Assembly: GCA_020349865.1 (NCBI GenBank)
Contig: CP070700.1
Coordinates: 968,018-976,104 of the forward strand
Source: Desulfobacteraceae bacterium
GTDB lineage: Bacteria > Desulfobacterota > DSM-4660 > Desulfatiglandales > Desulfatiglandaceae
Direction: 5' to 3'
DNA: 8,087 nucleotides
The stretch's first letter is position 1. Every line of letters starts with the position of its first letter. The position numbers were made by a program, and so were the translations under genes. The notes below the pieces were generated by a model that saw nothing but the letters and a program-made list of their open reading frames with translations, ran no database searches and was not told the DNA's origin. This document shows, one piece after another, positions 1-5,442 of the stretch.

Positions 1-3
1 ACT

Positions 4-22
4 CCCACCCCTTCGGGGCGGG
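4..22. repeat. GC-rich hairpin at the left edge
   Basis: CCCACCCC and GGGGCGGG form inverted arms (4-11 and 15-22) around a TTC loop, with one A/C mismatch. It lies 7 bp before the larger structured element at 30-133 and may belong to it or to sequence left of the window. There is no following T-run, so it is not a convincing terminator. Confidence 0.45.
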
Positions 23-29
23 TTCCCAG

Positions 30-133
30 TTTCAGGCTGTTATGTGATGGGGGACCCCCTGGCGCCGACGCTCCGAAGGAGCGGAGGTGAACAGCGGAGG
101 GGGGAGGACTCCCCCGCCCATAACTGCCTGAAA
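30..133. repeat. 104-bp structured palindromic element (repeat unit or ncRNA-like fold)
   Basis: The ends are inverted repeats, TTTCAGGCTGTTATG (30-44) and CATAACTGCCTGAAA (119-133), matching at 14 of 15 positions. Inside are three more inverted repeats: GGGGG/CCCCC (49-59), CGCTCC-GAA-GGAGCG (69-83, perfect 6-bp arms) and GGGGGAG-GA-CTCCCCC (100-115, perfect 7-bp arms). As RNA or single-stranded DNA this would fold as a closing stem over a multibranch of hairpins. No ORF explains it. It could be a MITE-like repeat, a transposon-end structure or an unrecognised structured RNA; no second copy is visible here. The fold is seen directly, the nature is unknown. Confidence 0.55.
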
Positions 134-360
134 TCACCAGGCTGATAAGCCCGGAATCGAAGAAAAGACTGCTTCGACCTTCCCCTCTGTCAACTTCATA
201 TCTGATCAGTTTCGCAGTACTCATTATCCGGATGAACCTTTTGTCTATTGAACGGAATGAGATCGGGAATCATGCTTGAAGAAAGTATGCCAATGCCAAA
301 AATAGAATTGCCGGATTTTGGAAACCATGAATGGCGAGGGTGGGCAGTTGAATCGATTAT
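134..360. other. Gap without a recognisable gene; short coding-like scraps
   Basis: No convincing gene lies here. One plus-strand frame is open from 131 to a TGA at 249-251, has no start codon, and ends in HYPDEPFVY; it could be the tail of a gene cut by the 30-133 element. A second plus-strand frame starts at ATG 257 (MRSGIMLEESMPMPKIELPD...) and runs into the repeat at 361, with no Shine-Dalgarno sequence. A minus-strand open frame (522 to 196) is mostly translation of the 361-548 repeat. I recognise none of these, and they may be decayed remnants. Confidence 0.3.
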
Positions 361-548
361 CCCAGGTTGTGCAGTAGAATCAGTAGCGAGGCGCAGAAAA
401 CCATAGCGAAACGCGCAGTTGGAGGGATTTTGCGACGGAGGCATATTAATAAATATGTCGAGGAGCAACCTGCCAGGGGCGGGTAAAAATCGGGAAACAA
501 GCGTTGCAGCAAGGATTTTCAAGTCGCAGGAGGAGACTACTGCACAAT
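361..548. repeat. 188-bp repeat element with inverted ends (complete copy)
   Basis: The left end CCCAGGTTGTGCAGTAG (361-377) and the right end contain a perfect 11-bp inverted pair, TTGTGCAGTAG (367-377) and CTACTGCACAA (537-547). Positions 454-548, read on the minus strand, match 6897-6991 on the plus strand with three mismatches in 95 bp, so this is a genuine repeat family. It carries no transposase and looks like a non-autonomous, MITE-like unit. Its right end lies 6 bp from the stop codon of the zinc-ribbon gene (555-557). The apparent reading frame through it on the minus strand (MKILAATLVSRFLPAPG...) is likely an artefact of the repeat. Confidence 0.75.
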
Positions 549-554
549 ATGTGA

Positions 555-1781
555 TTATAGCTGGCGTCCGAATTGAAGGGTGTTTTTGTTAATACTGATG
601 CGCAAATGTTGCTGGACCAGCTCATGGCTCGTGTCAGTGAAGGGAAGGTAGACCAGGGTTGAACCCTTTATATCGAATCTGACGCGTGGTAAATGGGGCA
701 GGACTTTCTTTTTGTTAAGTGTAGAATTGGCCAGGATAATCTTCATGCTCTGGGCAGCCTCTGTTTGTGGCAGCGTCACTGGATAGAGGTTTTTTTTGGA
801 GAGTGTCTCTTCAGTCTGGAAATTCTGCTGCGAAATGGTGAACTGCCGGGACAAATTTAGATACACTTTGGGCCGAATTTTAAAGGCAGGACTCCAGAAG
901 CTCATATCCTGCTCCTCCCATTCCTTTCCCACAACTCTTGGTTGGTTGGTGAGCCTGACAAAATCGGCAAAAGAATTAATTTTCAGCCCTTCGGCAACAA
1001 TGGATATTTTCCAGAAAGGCAAATAAACAATGTTTTCTCCCTGACCCGGAACTTCCCCGAATGTCGCCCGAATAAACCTCCCTTTTGACGCCTCCCAGGC
1101 CGTCTCACAGTTGCTGCAAGTGAGGACCACACTATCCCTTTCTCCCTCCAGGTTCCATCCACACTGTGGACATATGGTGGGTAAAAAAGTAAGTTTCCAC
1201 TGGGGATTCCTATTCATGGATTGCTTAAGGACATCCTGTCCCTGGGTAAGATTGGCAAGGGGTTTATTCAATATGGCGTCAAATAGTCTGTTTCCCTCCA
1301 GAAACAACGGCAGATAGATGAGGCTTAGGCTCTCTCCGATATAGGCCCGGTGCAATACCTGGCCAGATGCACTACCAGAGGATAATTTCCCCGCTCTTTC
1401 CAGTATATCTGATGCCTTAAGCGAAAACCTCAAAAATGATCCTGCCGTATCAGGCGTGACAAATTTCATTTTCATGGCCTGGGGCCTGAGACCCAGGGAG
1501 GCGGGAATGCCTTTTAGGGCCAGTCCCATGTGTGTGATGTCCACGACACGGTGCCCTACCATTCTGTCCTTGCAAAAATATACATTACCCTTGAAGCGTA
1601 AATAGGGGGCATGAAAGATATCTTTCCCTGGGGCTTTGTGTGGTAGGACAAAGCGAAAATAATTCTGGGCAAAGAGAAAGTTTTTTACATTACAAAAGGG
1701 GCAGCGCAGCAGATGGTCGGTTTCGTCCAACTCGATAGGCGCGCCACATTGGGGACAATCCTGCTCGACCGTAAAACCCAT
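555..1781 (-). CDS. Double TFIIB-type zinc-ribbon protein, partner of the SPFH protein (YdjG-like)
   Basis: 408 residues. Two four-cysteine zinc ribbons are visible: C9/C12/C27/C30 (CPQCG...CPFC) and C204/C207/C222/C225 (CPQCG...CSNC). Each is followed by a long region containing a YLP[LF]F motif (residues 156-160 and 253-257; a third YLPF near 378-381), suggesting an internally duplicated architecture. There is no signal peptide or membrane helix, so it is probably cytoplasmic or peripheral. The start is forced: an in-frame TAG lies two codons upstream of the ATG. The best Shine-Dalgarno (GGAGGG, complement of 1798-1803) is about 16 nt away, unusually far. Upstream on the same strand is an SPFH protein with zinc ribbons; a similar pairing occurs in Bacillus ydjG/ydjI-like loci, where the proteins are linked to PspA and membrane stress. 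The cysteine motifs are seen directly; the membrane-stress role is inference and the biochemical activity is unknown. Confidence 0.8.
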   Translation of the reverse strand: MGFTVEQDCPQCGAPIELDETDHLLRCPFCNVKNFLFAQNYFRFVLPHKAPGKDIFHAPYLRFKGNVYFCKDRMVGHRVVDITHMGLALKGIPASLGLRPQAMKMKFVTPDTAGSFLRFSLKASDILERAGKLSSGSASGQVLHRAYIGESLSLIYLPLFLEGNRLFDAILNKPLANLTQGQDVLKQSMNRNPQWKLTFLPTICPQCGWNLEGERDSVVLTCSNCETAWEASKGRFIRATFGEVPGQGENIVYLPFWKISIVAEGLKINSFADFVRLTNQPRVVGKEWEEQDMSFWSPAFKIRPKVYLNLSRQFTISQQNFQTEETLSKKNLYPVTLPQTEAAQSMKIILANSTLNKKKVLPHLPRVRFDIKGSTLVYLPFTDTSHELVQQHLRISINKNTLQFGRQL

Positions 1782-2011
1782 TTTAGCCTAATTTATACCC
1801 TCCTTACTGTTCAAGACATTGTAATGGATTCAGACCCAAGGGACACGGCTTTCATTTCTCACCAGACGGGGATCGGTCTGTATTTCATAACGTTCACGGG
1901 AGTAACGGAGTAATGGAAAAACCAAATGACATAACCTCGGGGTTTACATCAGATATTTTTTTAAACGGTTTTTCTACGAGCCGGAGGCCTGTGCGAACCT
2001 GTAATCGTTTC
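1782..2011. other. Gap between the SPFH and zinc-ribbon genes; no gene recognised
   Basis: The 363 bp between the two minus-strand genes hold a Shine-Dalgarno-like GGAGGG (complement of 1798-1803), no convincing minus-strand promoter, and the repeat at 2012-2136. A short minus-strand frame opens just after an in-frame stop and ends near 1830 (...RYEIQTDPRLVRNESRVPWV). It has natural-looking composition but no start signal, and I do not call it a gene. If the two proteins are co-transcribed, the message carries the palindromic repeat between them. Confidence 0.4.
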
Positions 2012-2136
2012 ATACCAAGTTGCAGTCATGTCATTGCGAGGAGCGAAGCGACGTGGCAATCTATCATAATGAGATTGCTTCACATTCGTTCGCAATGACC
2101 TTTATGAATAATAGCCTTTTAAATGCAACTTTGTAT
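2012..2136. repeat. 125-bp MITE-like palindromic repeat, simple copy (GTCATTGCGAG type)
   Basis: The outer inverted ends are ATACCAAGTTGCA (2012-2024) and TGCAACTTTGTAT (2124-2136), 12 of 13 matching. Inside, GTCATTGCGAGGAGCGAAGC (2030-2049) faces TTCGTTCGCAATGAC (2085-2099), so transcripts would fold into a long hairpin. The same unit, interrupted, is at 5131-5357. It carries no coding capacity. It ends 8 bp before the stop codon of the SPFH gene (2145-2147) and could act as a 3' hairpin on that transcript. GTCATTGCGAG palindromes are, from general knowledge, widespread short bacterial repeats. Confidence 0.85.
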
Positions 2137-2144
2137 CAAAGATA

Positions 2145-3299
2145 TCATCCCAGTTTTTCCCCACACTGGTTGCAGAAAACGGATTCGGGGAGATTTTCCG
2201 TCTTGCAATGTGGACAGAATTTGGAAACCGGCTTTTCGTCTGCCTGGTGGCCGCACTTTGGACAAAATTTTGCGTTAGGCGGCAAGTTCTTACCGCAGTT
2301 GACGCATTGATCGAAAACCAATTGCTGATGCCCGCAGTAAGGGCAAAACTTGGCTTCTTTGGGAATGGGGTGATCGCAGTCAGGGCAGTTGATCTCTTGG
2401 GGCTGAGCGCTTGCTCCACCTCCCGCACCGGGTTCAGTCCCCCCGTCGGACCTGGGCCTGAACGATTCGGCAAACATGGCAGGCATCATGAAGCCCAAAC
2501 CCATACCCAGACCCGAACCGGCATCGCCGGGGGATTCTGCGGCCTTTTCCATGGCCATGGCCGCTTTCATCTTGACCAATCTGTCAAGGTCCTGGATCAC
2601 GCTGAGACGACTTTTGTCATCTATTGCCTTTTGCACGTCGGGCGGTGGGGTAATGGAAGTGATGTAGAGTTGTGTCAGACCCAGGCCGAAGCGACTGAAA
2701 TCCTTTTGCAGGCGTTTCTGCAGGTCTTCTGAGAGTTCGTCGTACTGTCCGGGCAAATTTAAAAGACTGTCCAGCTTCTCCCCAAGATAGTCATTAAGGC
2801 GAGAGATAATAACACGTTTGAGGTATTCCTCTATTTCCTCTGTTGTGAATTTCCCCATGGTGCCCACAAGGCTGTTTATGAACAATATCGGCTGAACCAC
2901 TTGAATATTAAACACGCCGTGGGCCCTGAGCCTGACAAGCCCGAGTTCCGAGTCTTTGAAGGCCACCGGATCCCTTGTGCCCCATTTGAGGTTGGGGAAA
3001 ACCTTCATGTTGACGATATACGCTTCAGCGCGAAGCGGGCTGGTCATTCCCCAAGGAATGGCCAGGATTTTCGTAAGAACAGGTATATTGGCAGTTTTCA
3101 GGGTATGACGGCCTGGCCCGAACGCATCGCAGGCCTTACCTTTGTAAAATAACACCGCTGCCTGGCTCTCCCGTACGATAAGTTGAGCCCCTAATTTGAT
3201 TTCGCCTGAACCTTGCTGCGGAATCCTATGCACCAGCTCTTTGCCTGTTTCATCAAACCATTCGATGACCTCCAGAAAAACTAAGTTGTTGGTGCCCAT
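2145..3299 (-). CDS. SPFH/band-7 domain protein with three C-terminal zinc ribbons (YdjI-like)
   Basis: 384 residues. The N-terminal part (about 25-245) fits the SPFH/band-7 branch called virion-core-like or YdjI-like: a β-rich segment (QLIVRESQAAVLFYKGK...FGPGRHTL in two stretches), then a helical region (about 150-250) with ITPPPDVQKAIDDKSR near 216-231. A Gly/Met/Ala-rich linker (about 257-300) leads to three zinc ribbons: C305/C308/C319/C322, C332/C335/C346/C349 and C362/C365/C376/C379. There is no signal peptide or obvious membrane helix; SPFH proteins of this type oligomerise on membrane surfaces. The ATG is preceded by AAAGGGGG five to six bases upstream (complement of 3305-3312). The next gene on this strand also has zinc ribbons. 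In Bacillus, YdjI helps place PspA at the membrane; a comparable scaffold role here is inference, since no PspA gene is in view. Confidence 0.87.
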   Translation of the reverse strand: MGTNNLVFLEVIEWFDETGKELVHRIPQQGSGEIKLGAQLIVRESQAAVLFYKGKACDAFGPGRHTLKTANIPVLTKILAIPWGMTSPLRAEAYIVNMKVFPNLKWGTRDPVAFKDSELGLVRLRAHGVFNIQVVQPILFINSLVGTMGKFTTEEIEEYLKRVIISRLNDYLGEKLDSLLNLPGQYDELSEDLQKRLQKDFSRFGLGLTQLYITSITPPPDVQKAIDDKSRLSVIQDLDRLVKMKAAMAMEKAAESPGDAGSGLGMGLGFMMPAMFAESFRPRSDGGTEPGAGGGASAQPQEINCPDCDHPIPKEAKFCPYCGHQQLVFDQCVNCGKNLPPNAKFCPKCGHQADEKPVSKFCPHCKTENLPESVFCNQCGEKLG

Positions 3300-3353
3300 T
3301 ACGACCCCCTTTCTTAATAAGAAGTTATAAATGTTTTTGAAGTCACAAAGATG

Positions 3354-3634
3354 ATGGTCTCGTAAAAAGCTTTATGATGCCGCGCCACGGCACTGTAACC
3401 GAAAATATCTTGCTAAGTTAGTTGAAAGTCCCTGCGATGTCATTGCGAGCGTAGCGAAGCAATCTCATTTGCTGTAACTGGTTGTAATCAGCTGATTGCG
3501 TCGTCGTTTCACTCCGACTCGGCCGAGCGGTACGACTTGAGCCATTCGGCCTCGAGCTCATGGCCGAGAGGCTCGTCGACAAGTCTCGTCGCGGGCTCGC
3601 AATGACCGCTTATAGGACTTTTTACGGAATCGTC
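3354..3634. repeat. Composite palindromic repeat with a GC-rich insertion
   Basis: The outer inverted ends are CGTAAAAAG (3361-3369) and CTTTTTACG (3618-3626), with weaker pairing on both sides. The inner pair GTCATTGCGAGC (3439-3450) and GCTCGCAATGAC (3595-3606) is a perfect 12-bp match. The stretch between is much longer than in the simple copy at 2012-2136 and includes a perfect 12-bp palindrome AATCAGCTGATT (3486-3497), CTCGGCCGAG (3518-3527), and a strong hairpin of 13-nt arms (3539-3551 with 3562-3574). On the minus strand the GC-rich part reads as an open frame ending at 3509-3511 (...ELEAEWLKSYRSAESE). It looks like one repeat carrying another sequence inside it. Confidence 0.75.
3539..3574. 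repeat. Strong hairpin inside the composite repeat
   Basis: GAGCCATTCGGCC (3539-3551) pairs with GGCCGAGAGGCTC (3562-3574): eleven Watson-Crick pairs, one G-U and one mismatch, around a 10-nt loop that itself contains GAGCTC. There is no T-run after it, so it is not a standard terminator. Confidence 0.6.
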
Positions 3635-3725
3635 AAAGGTGAAGTAACGATAACTTTAAACGGATCCACCTTGTGCTGAACCAGGAGCAAGATCAATGCC
3701 ACCCTGTTAGACTAAAGTAATAGGC

Positions 3726-3767
3726 GGTTTAACTTATTGATTATTTTTGATAATCAAAGGGTAAACC
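3726..3767. repeat. Two-level inverted repeat, AT-rich
   Basis: An inner perfect pair, TTGATTAT (3737-3744) and ATAATCAA (3750-3757), is enclosed by GGTTTA (3726-3731) and TAAACC (3762-3767). It lies about 110 bp upstream of the lpxR promoter. It could be a protein-binding site or part of a repeat; no function is shown. Confidence 0.5.
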
Positions 3768-3830
3768 AAAACTTTAAGTCGAGATAGGCTCAGCCTGAAT
3801 GGGTCAAAATGAATTGCACGGCACATCTTG

Positions 3831-3866
3831 TCGGCTCACTTGCGTGACATACGTAAGTTACGCCGA
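3831..3866. promoter_or_regulatory. Imperfect hairpin just upstream of the lpxR promoter
   Basis: TCGGC (3831-3835) pairs with GCCGA (3862-3866), and the arms continue to CGT/ACG around a GACAT loop, with one bulge, one mismatch and one G-U. It ends 13 bp before the proposed -35 box, where a regulator site would lie, but it could also be an unrelated small repeat. Confidence 0.4.
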
Positions 3867-3879
3867 TGCCTCTCGGAAC

Positions 3880-3908
3880 TTGAGATACACGAATTATTTC
3901 AGTATAAG
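3880..3908 (+). promoter_or_regulatory. Sigma-70-type promoter for lpxR
   Basis: TTGAGA (3880-3885) and TATAAG (3903-3908) are separated by exactly 17 bp, each close to consensus. Transcription would begin near 3915, leaving a leader of about 30 nt that contains the ribosome binding site. Confidence 0.6.
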
Positions 3909-3931
3909 TCAAGAATTAGGTCCGGACCAGG

Positions 3932-3946
3932 GGAGGAAGAATATTG
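3932..3946 (+). promoter_or_regulatory. Ribosome binding site that selects the TTG start of lpxR
   Basis: GGAGG (3932-3936) lies 7 nt before TTG at 3944. The next ATG (3965, residue 8) is 28 nt away, too far for this site, so the TTG start is preferred. Both starts keep the signal peptide. Confidence 0.7.
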
Positions 3947-5002
3947 ACCAAAACATTTAGAGAGATGAACTTGACGAAATGTATATTATTACTGCTTCTG
4001 GGCATTGCTACTCTTATTGGGGTGGAAGCGGCTGAGGGGAGAGAAAAGTCGGGGACCTTCAGTTTTTACTTTGAAAACGACCTTTTTGCAGATACAGACC
4101 AGGGCTACACCAATGGGACAAAATTATCCTGGGTTTCGCCAGATTTGACCGGCTATGCTCAGAGCGATAATTTGCCTGAATGGGCCCTGCCCTGCATACG
4201 CCAACTGCCTTTTATTAACGAACCCGGCCTACAACGCAATATCGCACTCTGCATGGGGCAAAATATATATACACCGGAGGATATCTCACGTGAGGACTTG
4301 ATCGAGGATGACCGTCCATACGCCGGTTGGGCCTATTTCGGCATTGCCTTTCACAGTAAGGACGAACGACGGCTTGACACCATAGAAATCCAGTTAGGAA
4401 TGGTGGGCCCTGCATCTTTTGCCGAACAAACACAAATATTTGTGCATAGACTGCGAGACATTCAACGCCCCAATGGCTGGGACAATCAACTCAAAAACGA
4501 ACCGGGCCTGGCCTTTATCTATGAGCGTAAACGGCGCCTCTTTCAAGGTGGAGTCAACATGGGCGCGGGTTTCGACGTCATTGGCCATCTGGGGGTTACT
4601 TTGGGCAATATTTACACTTATGCAAATACCGGCATGGAAGCCCGCACGGGGTGGAACATCCCAACGGATTTTGGCGATGCCACCATCCGCCCGGCAGGCG
4701 ATACCAACTCGCCGACGAGTACGCGTGATCCCCGCCTCTCGGGCAAAAAAGGGTTCGGTCTATATGTCTTTTCAGCTGTAAGCGGCCGGGTTGTCCTGAG
4801 AGATATCTTTCTGGATGGAAACACCTTTACCGACAGCCATAGCGTCGACAAAAAGTATTTCGTAGCCGATGTCAGCGCAGGAGTTAGCCTTATCATCTAT
4901 CGTTTCAAACTTTCTTATGCTCACGTTTTCCGGTCAAAAGAGTTTTACGGCCAAAAAGGTAACCCTTCCTTTGGTTCCATTACCCTTTCCTTTTCTTGGT
5001 AG
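3944..5002 (+). CDS. lpxR: LpxR-family lipid A 3-O-deacylase (DUF2219), outer membrane
   Basis: 352 residues, the usual length for this family. A signal peptide is visible: charged start, hydrophobic core about 13-26 (ILLLLLGIATLIGV), likely cleavage after VEA or VEAA (28-30). The mature protein has alternating β-strand character and ends in GSITLSFSW, an outer-membrane barrel signal with a terminal aromatic residue. Family motifs: ENDLF (44-48), YTNG (55-58), DRPYAGW (123-129), FVHRL with H168, GWDNQL (178-183). By comparison with Salmonella LpxR, N45, D46, T56 and H168 should correspond to its active-site Asn, Asp, Thr and His; this alignment was made from memory. The known Salmonella enzyme uses Ca2+ and removes the 3'-acyloxyacyl chain of lipid A. 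The gene stands alone, with its own promoter and repeats on both sides. The family is clear; the exact substrate is inferred. Confidence 0.9.
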   Translation: MTKTFREMNLTKCILLLLLGIATLIGVEAAEGREKSGTFSFYFENDLFADTDQGYTNGTKLSWVSPDLTGYAQSDNLPEWALPCIRQLPFINEPGLQRNIALCMGQNIYTPEDISREDLIEDDRPYAGWAYFGIAFHSKDERRLDTIEIQLGMVGPASFAEQTQIFVHRLRDIQRPNGWDNQLKNEPGLAFIYERKRRLFQGGVNMGAGFDVIGHLGVTLGNIYTYANTGMEARTGWNIPTDFGDATIRPAGDTNSPTSTRDPRLSGKKGFGLYVFSAVSGRVVLRDIFLDGNTFTDSHSVDKKYFVADVSAGVSLIIYRFKLSYAHVFRSKEFYGQKGNPSFGSITLSFSW

Positions 5003-5130
5003 TAATATATGGCAAACAGCTAAGGAAAGACGGATTTACAAAAGAGTTTGAAAAAATGGGGCAGTTACTTTACGCTGTCCACAAAAGAATGGGTTTTGTA
5101 TGATCAATTACCTAAATCTATGTCAATATC

Positions 5131-5357
5131 ATACCAAGTTGCAATCACGTCATTGCGAGGAGCAAAGCGGCGTGGCAATCTATACATATTGAGCCCGCCC
5201 TGGCGCGACGTGATTTGAACATGCTATTACTTCCGGTGCTTTTGCTTGCCTTTCTGTCTGCTGCCGCGTACTGAGGACCAGGTCTGGGCCAGGGATTGCT
5301 TCACATTCGTTCGCAATGACCTTTATAAATAATAGCCTTTTGAATGCAACTTGGTAT
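5131..5357. repeat. 227-bp MITE-like repeat, interrupted copy
   Basis: The inverted ends ATACCAAGTTGCA (5131-5143) and TGCAACTTGGTAT (5345-5357) are perfect over 13 bp. The sequence follows the simple copy at 2012-2136 closely on both sides: CGTCATTGCGAGGAGC... on the left and GATTGCTTCACATTCGTTCG... through AATAGCCTTTT on the right. In the middle it holds about 102 bp more (about 5192-5294). It fills most of the 440-bp gap between lpxR and the convergent glycosyltransferase gene. The rest of that gap (5003-5130, 5358-5442) shows no gene and no clear terminator. Confidence 0.85.
5192..5294. mobile_element. About 100-bp insertion inside the repeat loop
   Basis: Absent from the sister copy at 2012-2136. 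Short inverted ends, CCCTGGC (5198-5204) and GCCAGGG (5288-5294), lie near its limits. It contains a tiny hydrophobic frame, ATG 5221 to TGA 5272-5274 (MLLLPVLLLAFLSAAAY), which resembles a signal peptide but has no ribosome binding site. It may be a captured gene fragment or a small mobile unit. The exact borders depend on how the two copies are aligned. Confidence 0.5.
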
Positions 5358-5442
5358 CAGCCACATACATCTGCTCGATTAGAGGTATGGTAAATTATAA
5401 ATCACCAGAACCGGTACGACTGGCCAGGCGGGCTGAGCTTGC

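Noticed and set aside
196..522. 108-residue minus-strand frame beginning MKILAATLVSRFLPAPG
   Set aside because: About half of it is translation of the 361-548 repeat element, whose truncated copy at 6892-6991 does not keep the frame; no ribosome binding site and no protein-like domain.
1830..1925. Minus-strand scrap ending RYEIQTDPRLVRNESRVPWV
   Set aside because: Opens right after a stop codon, lacks a start and ribosome binding site, and matches no family I recognise.
2012..2136. CRISPR-like repeats suggested by the recurring GTCATTGCGAG sequence
   Set aside because: Copies are kilobases apart, palindromic and without regular spacers; they are dispersed repeats.
2102..2473. 123-residue minus-strand frame overlapping the SPFH gene's 3' end
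   Set aside because: It lies in another frame over the zinc-ribbon coding part of the SPFH gene and extends into the palindromic repeat; the SPFH frame has clear cysteine motifs.
5003..5099. Short plus-strand frame after lpxR ending KMGQLLYAVHKRMGFV
   Set aside because: Natural-looking composition but no start signal and too short to identify; it may be a remnant, and I see no support for a gene.
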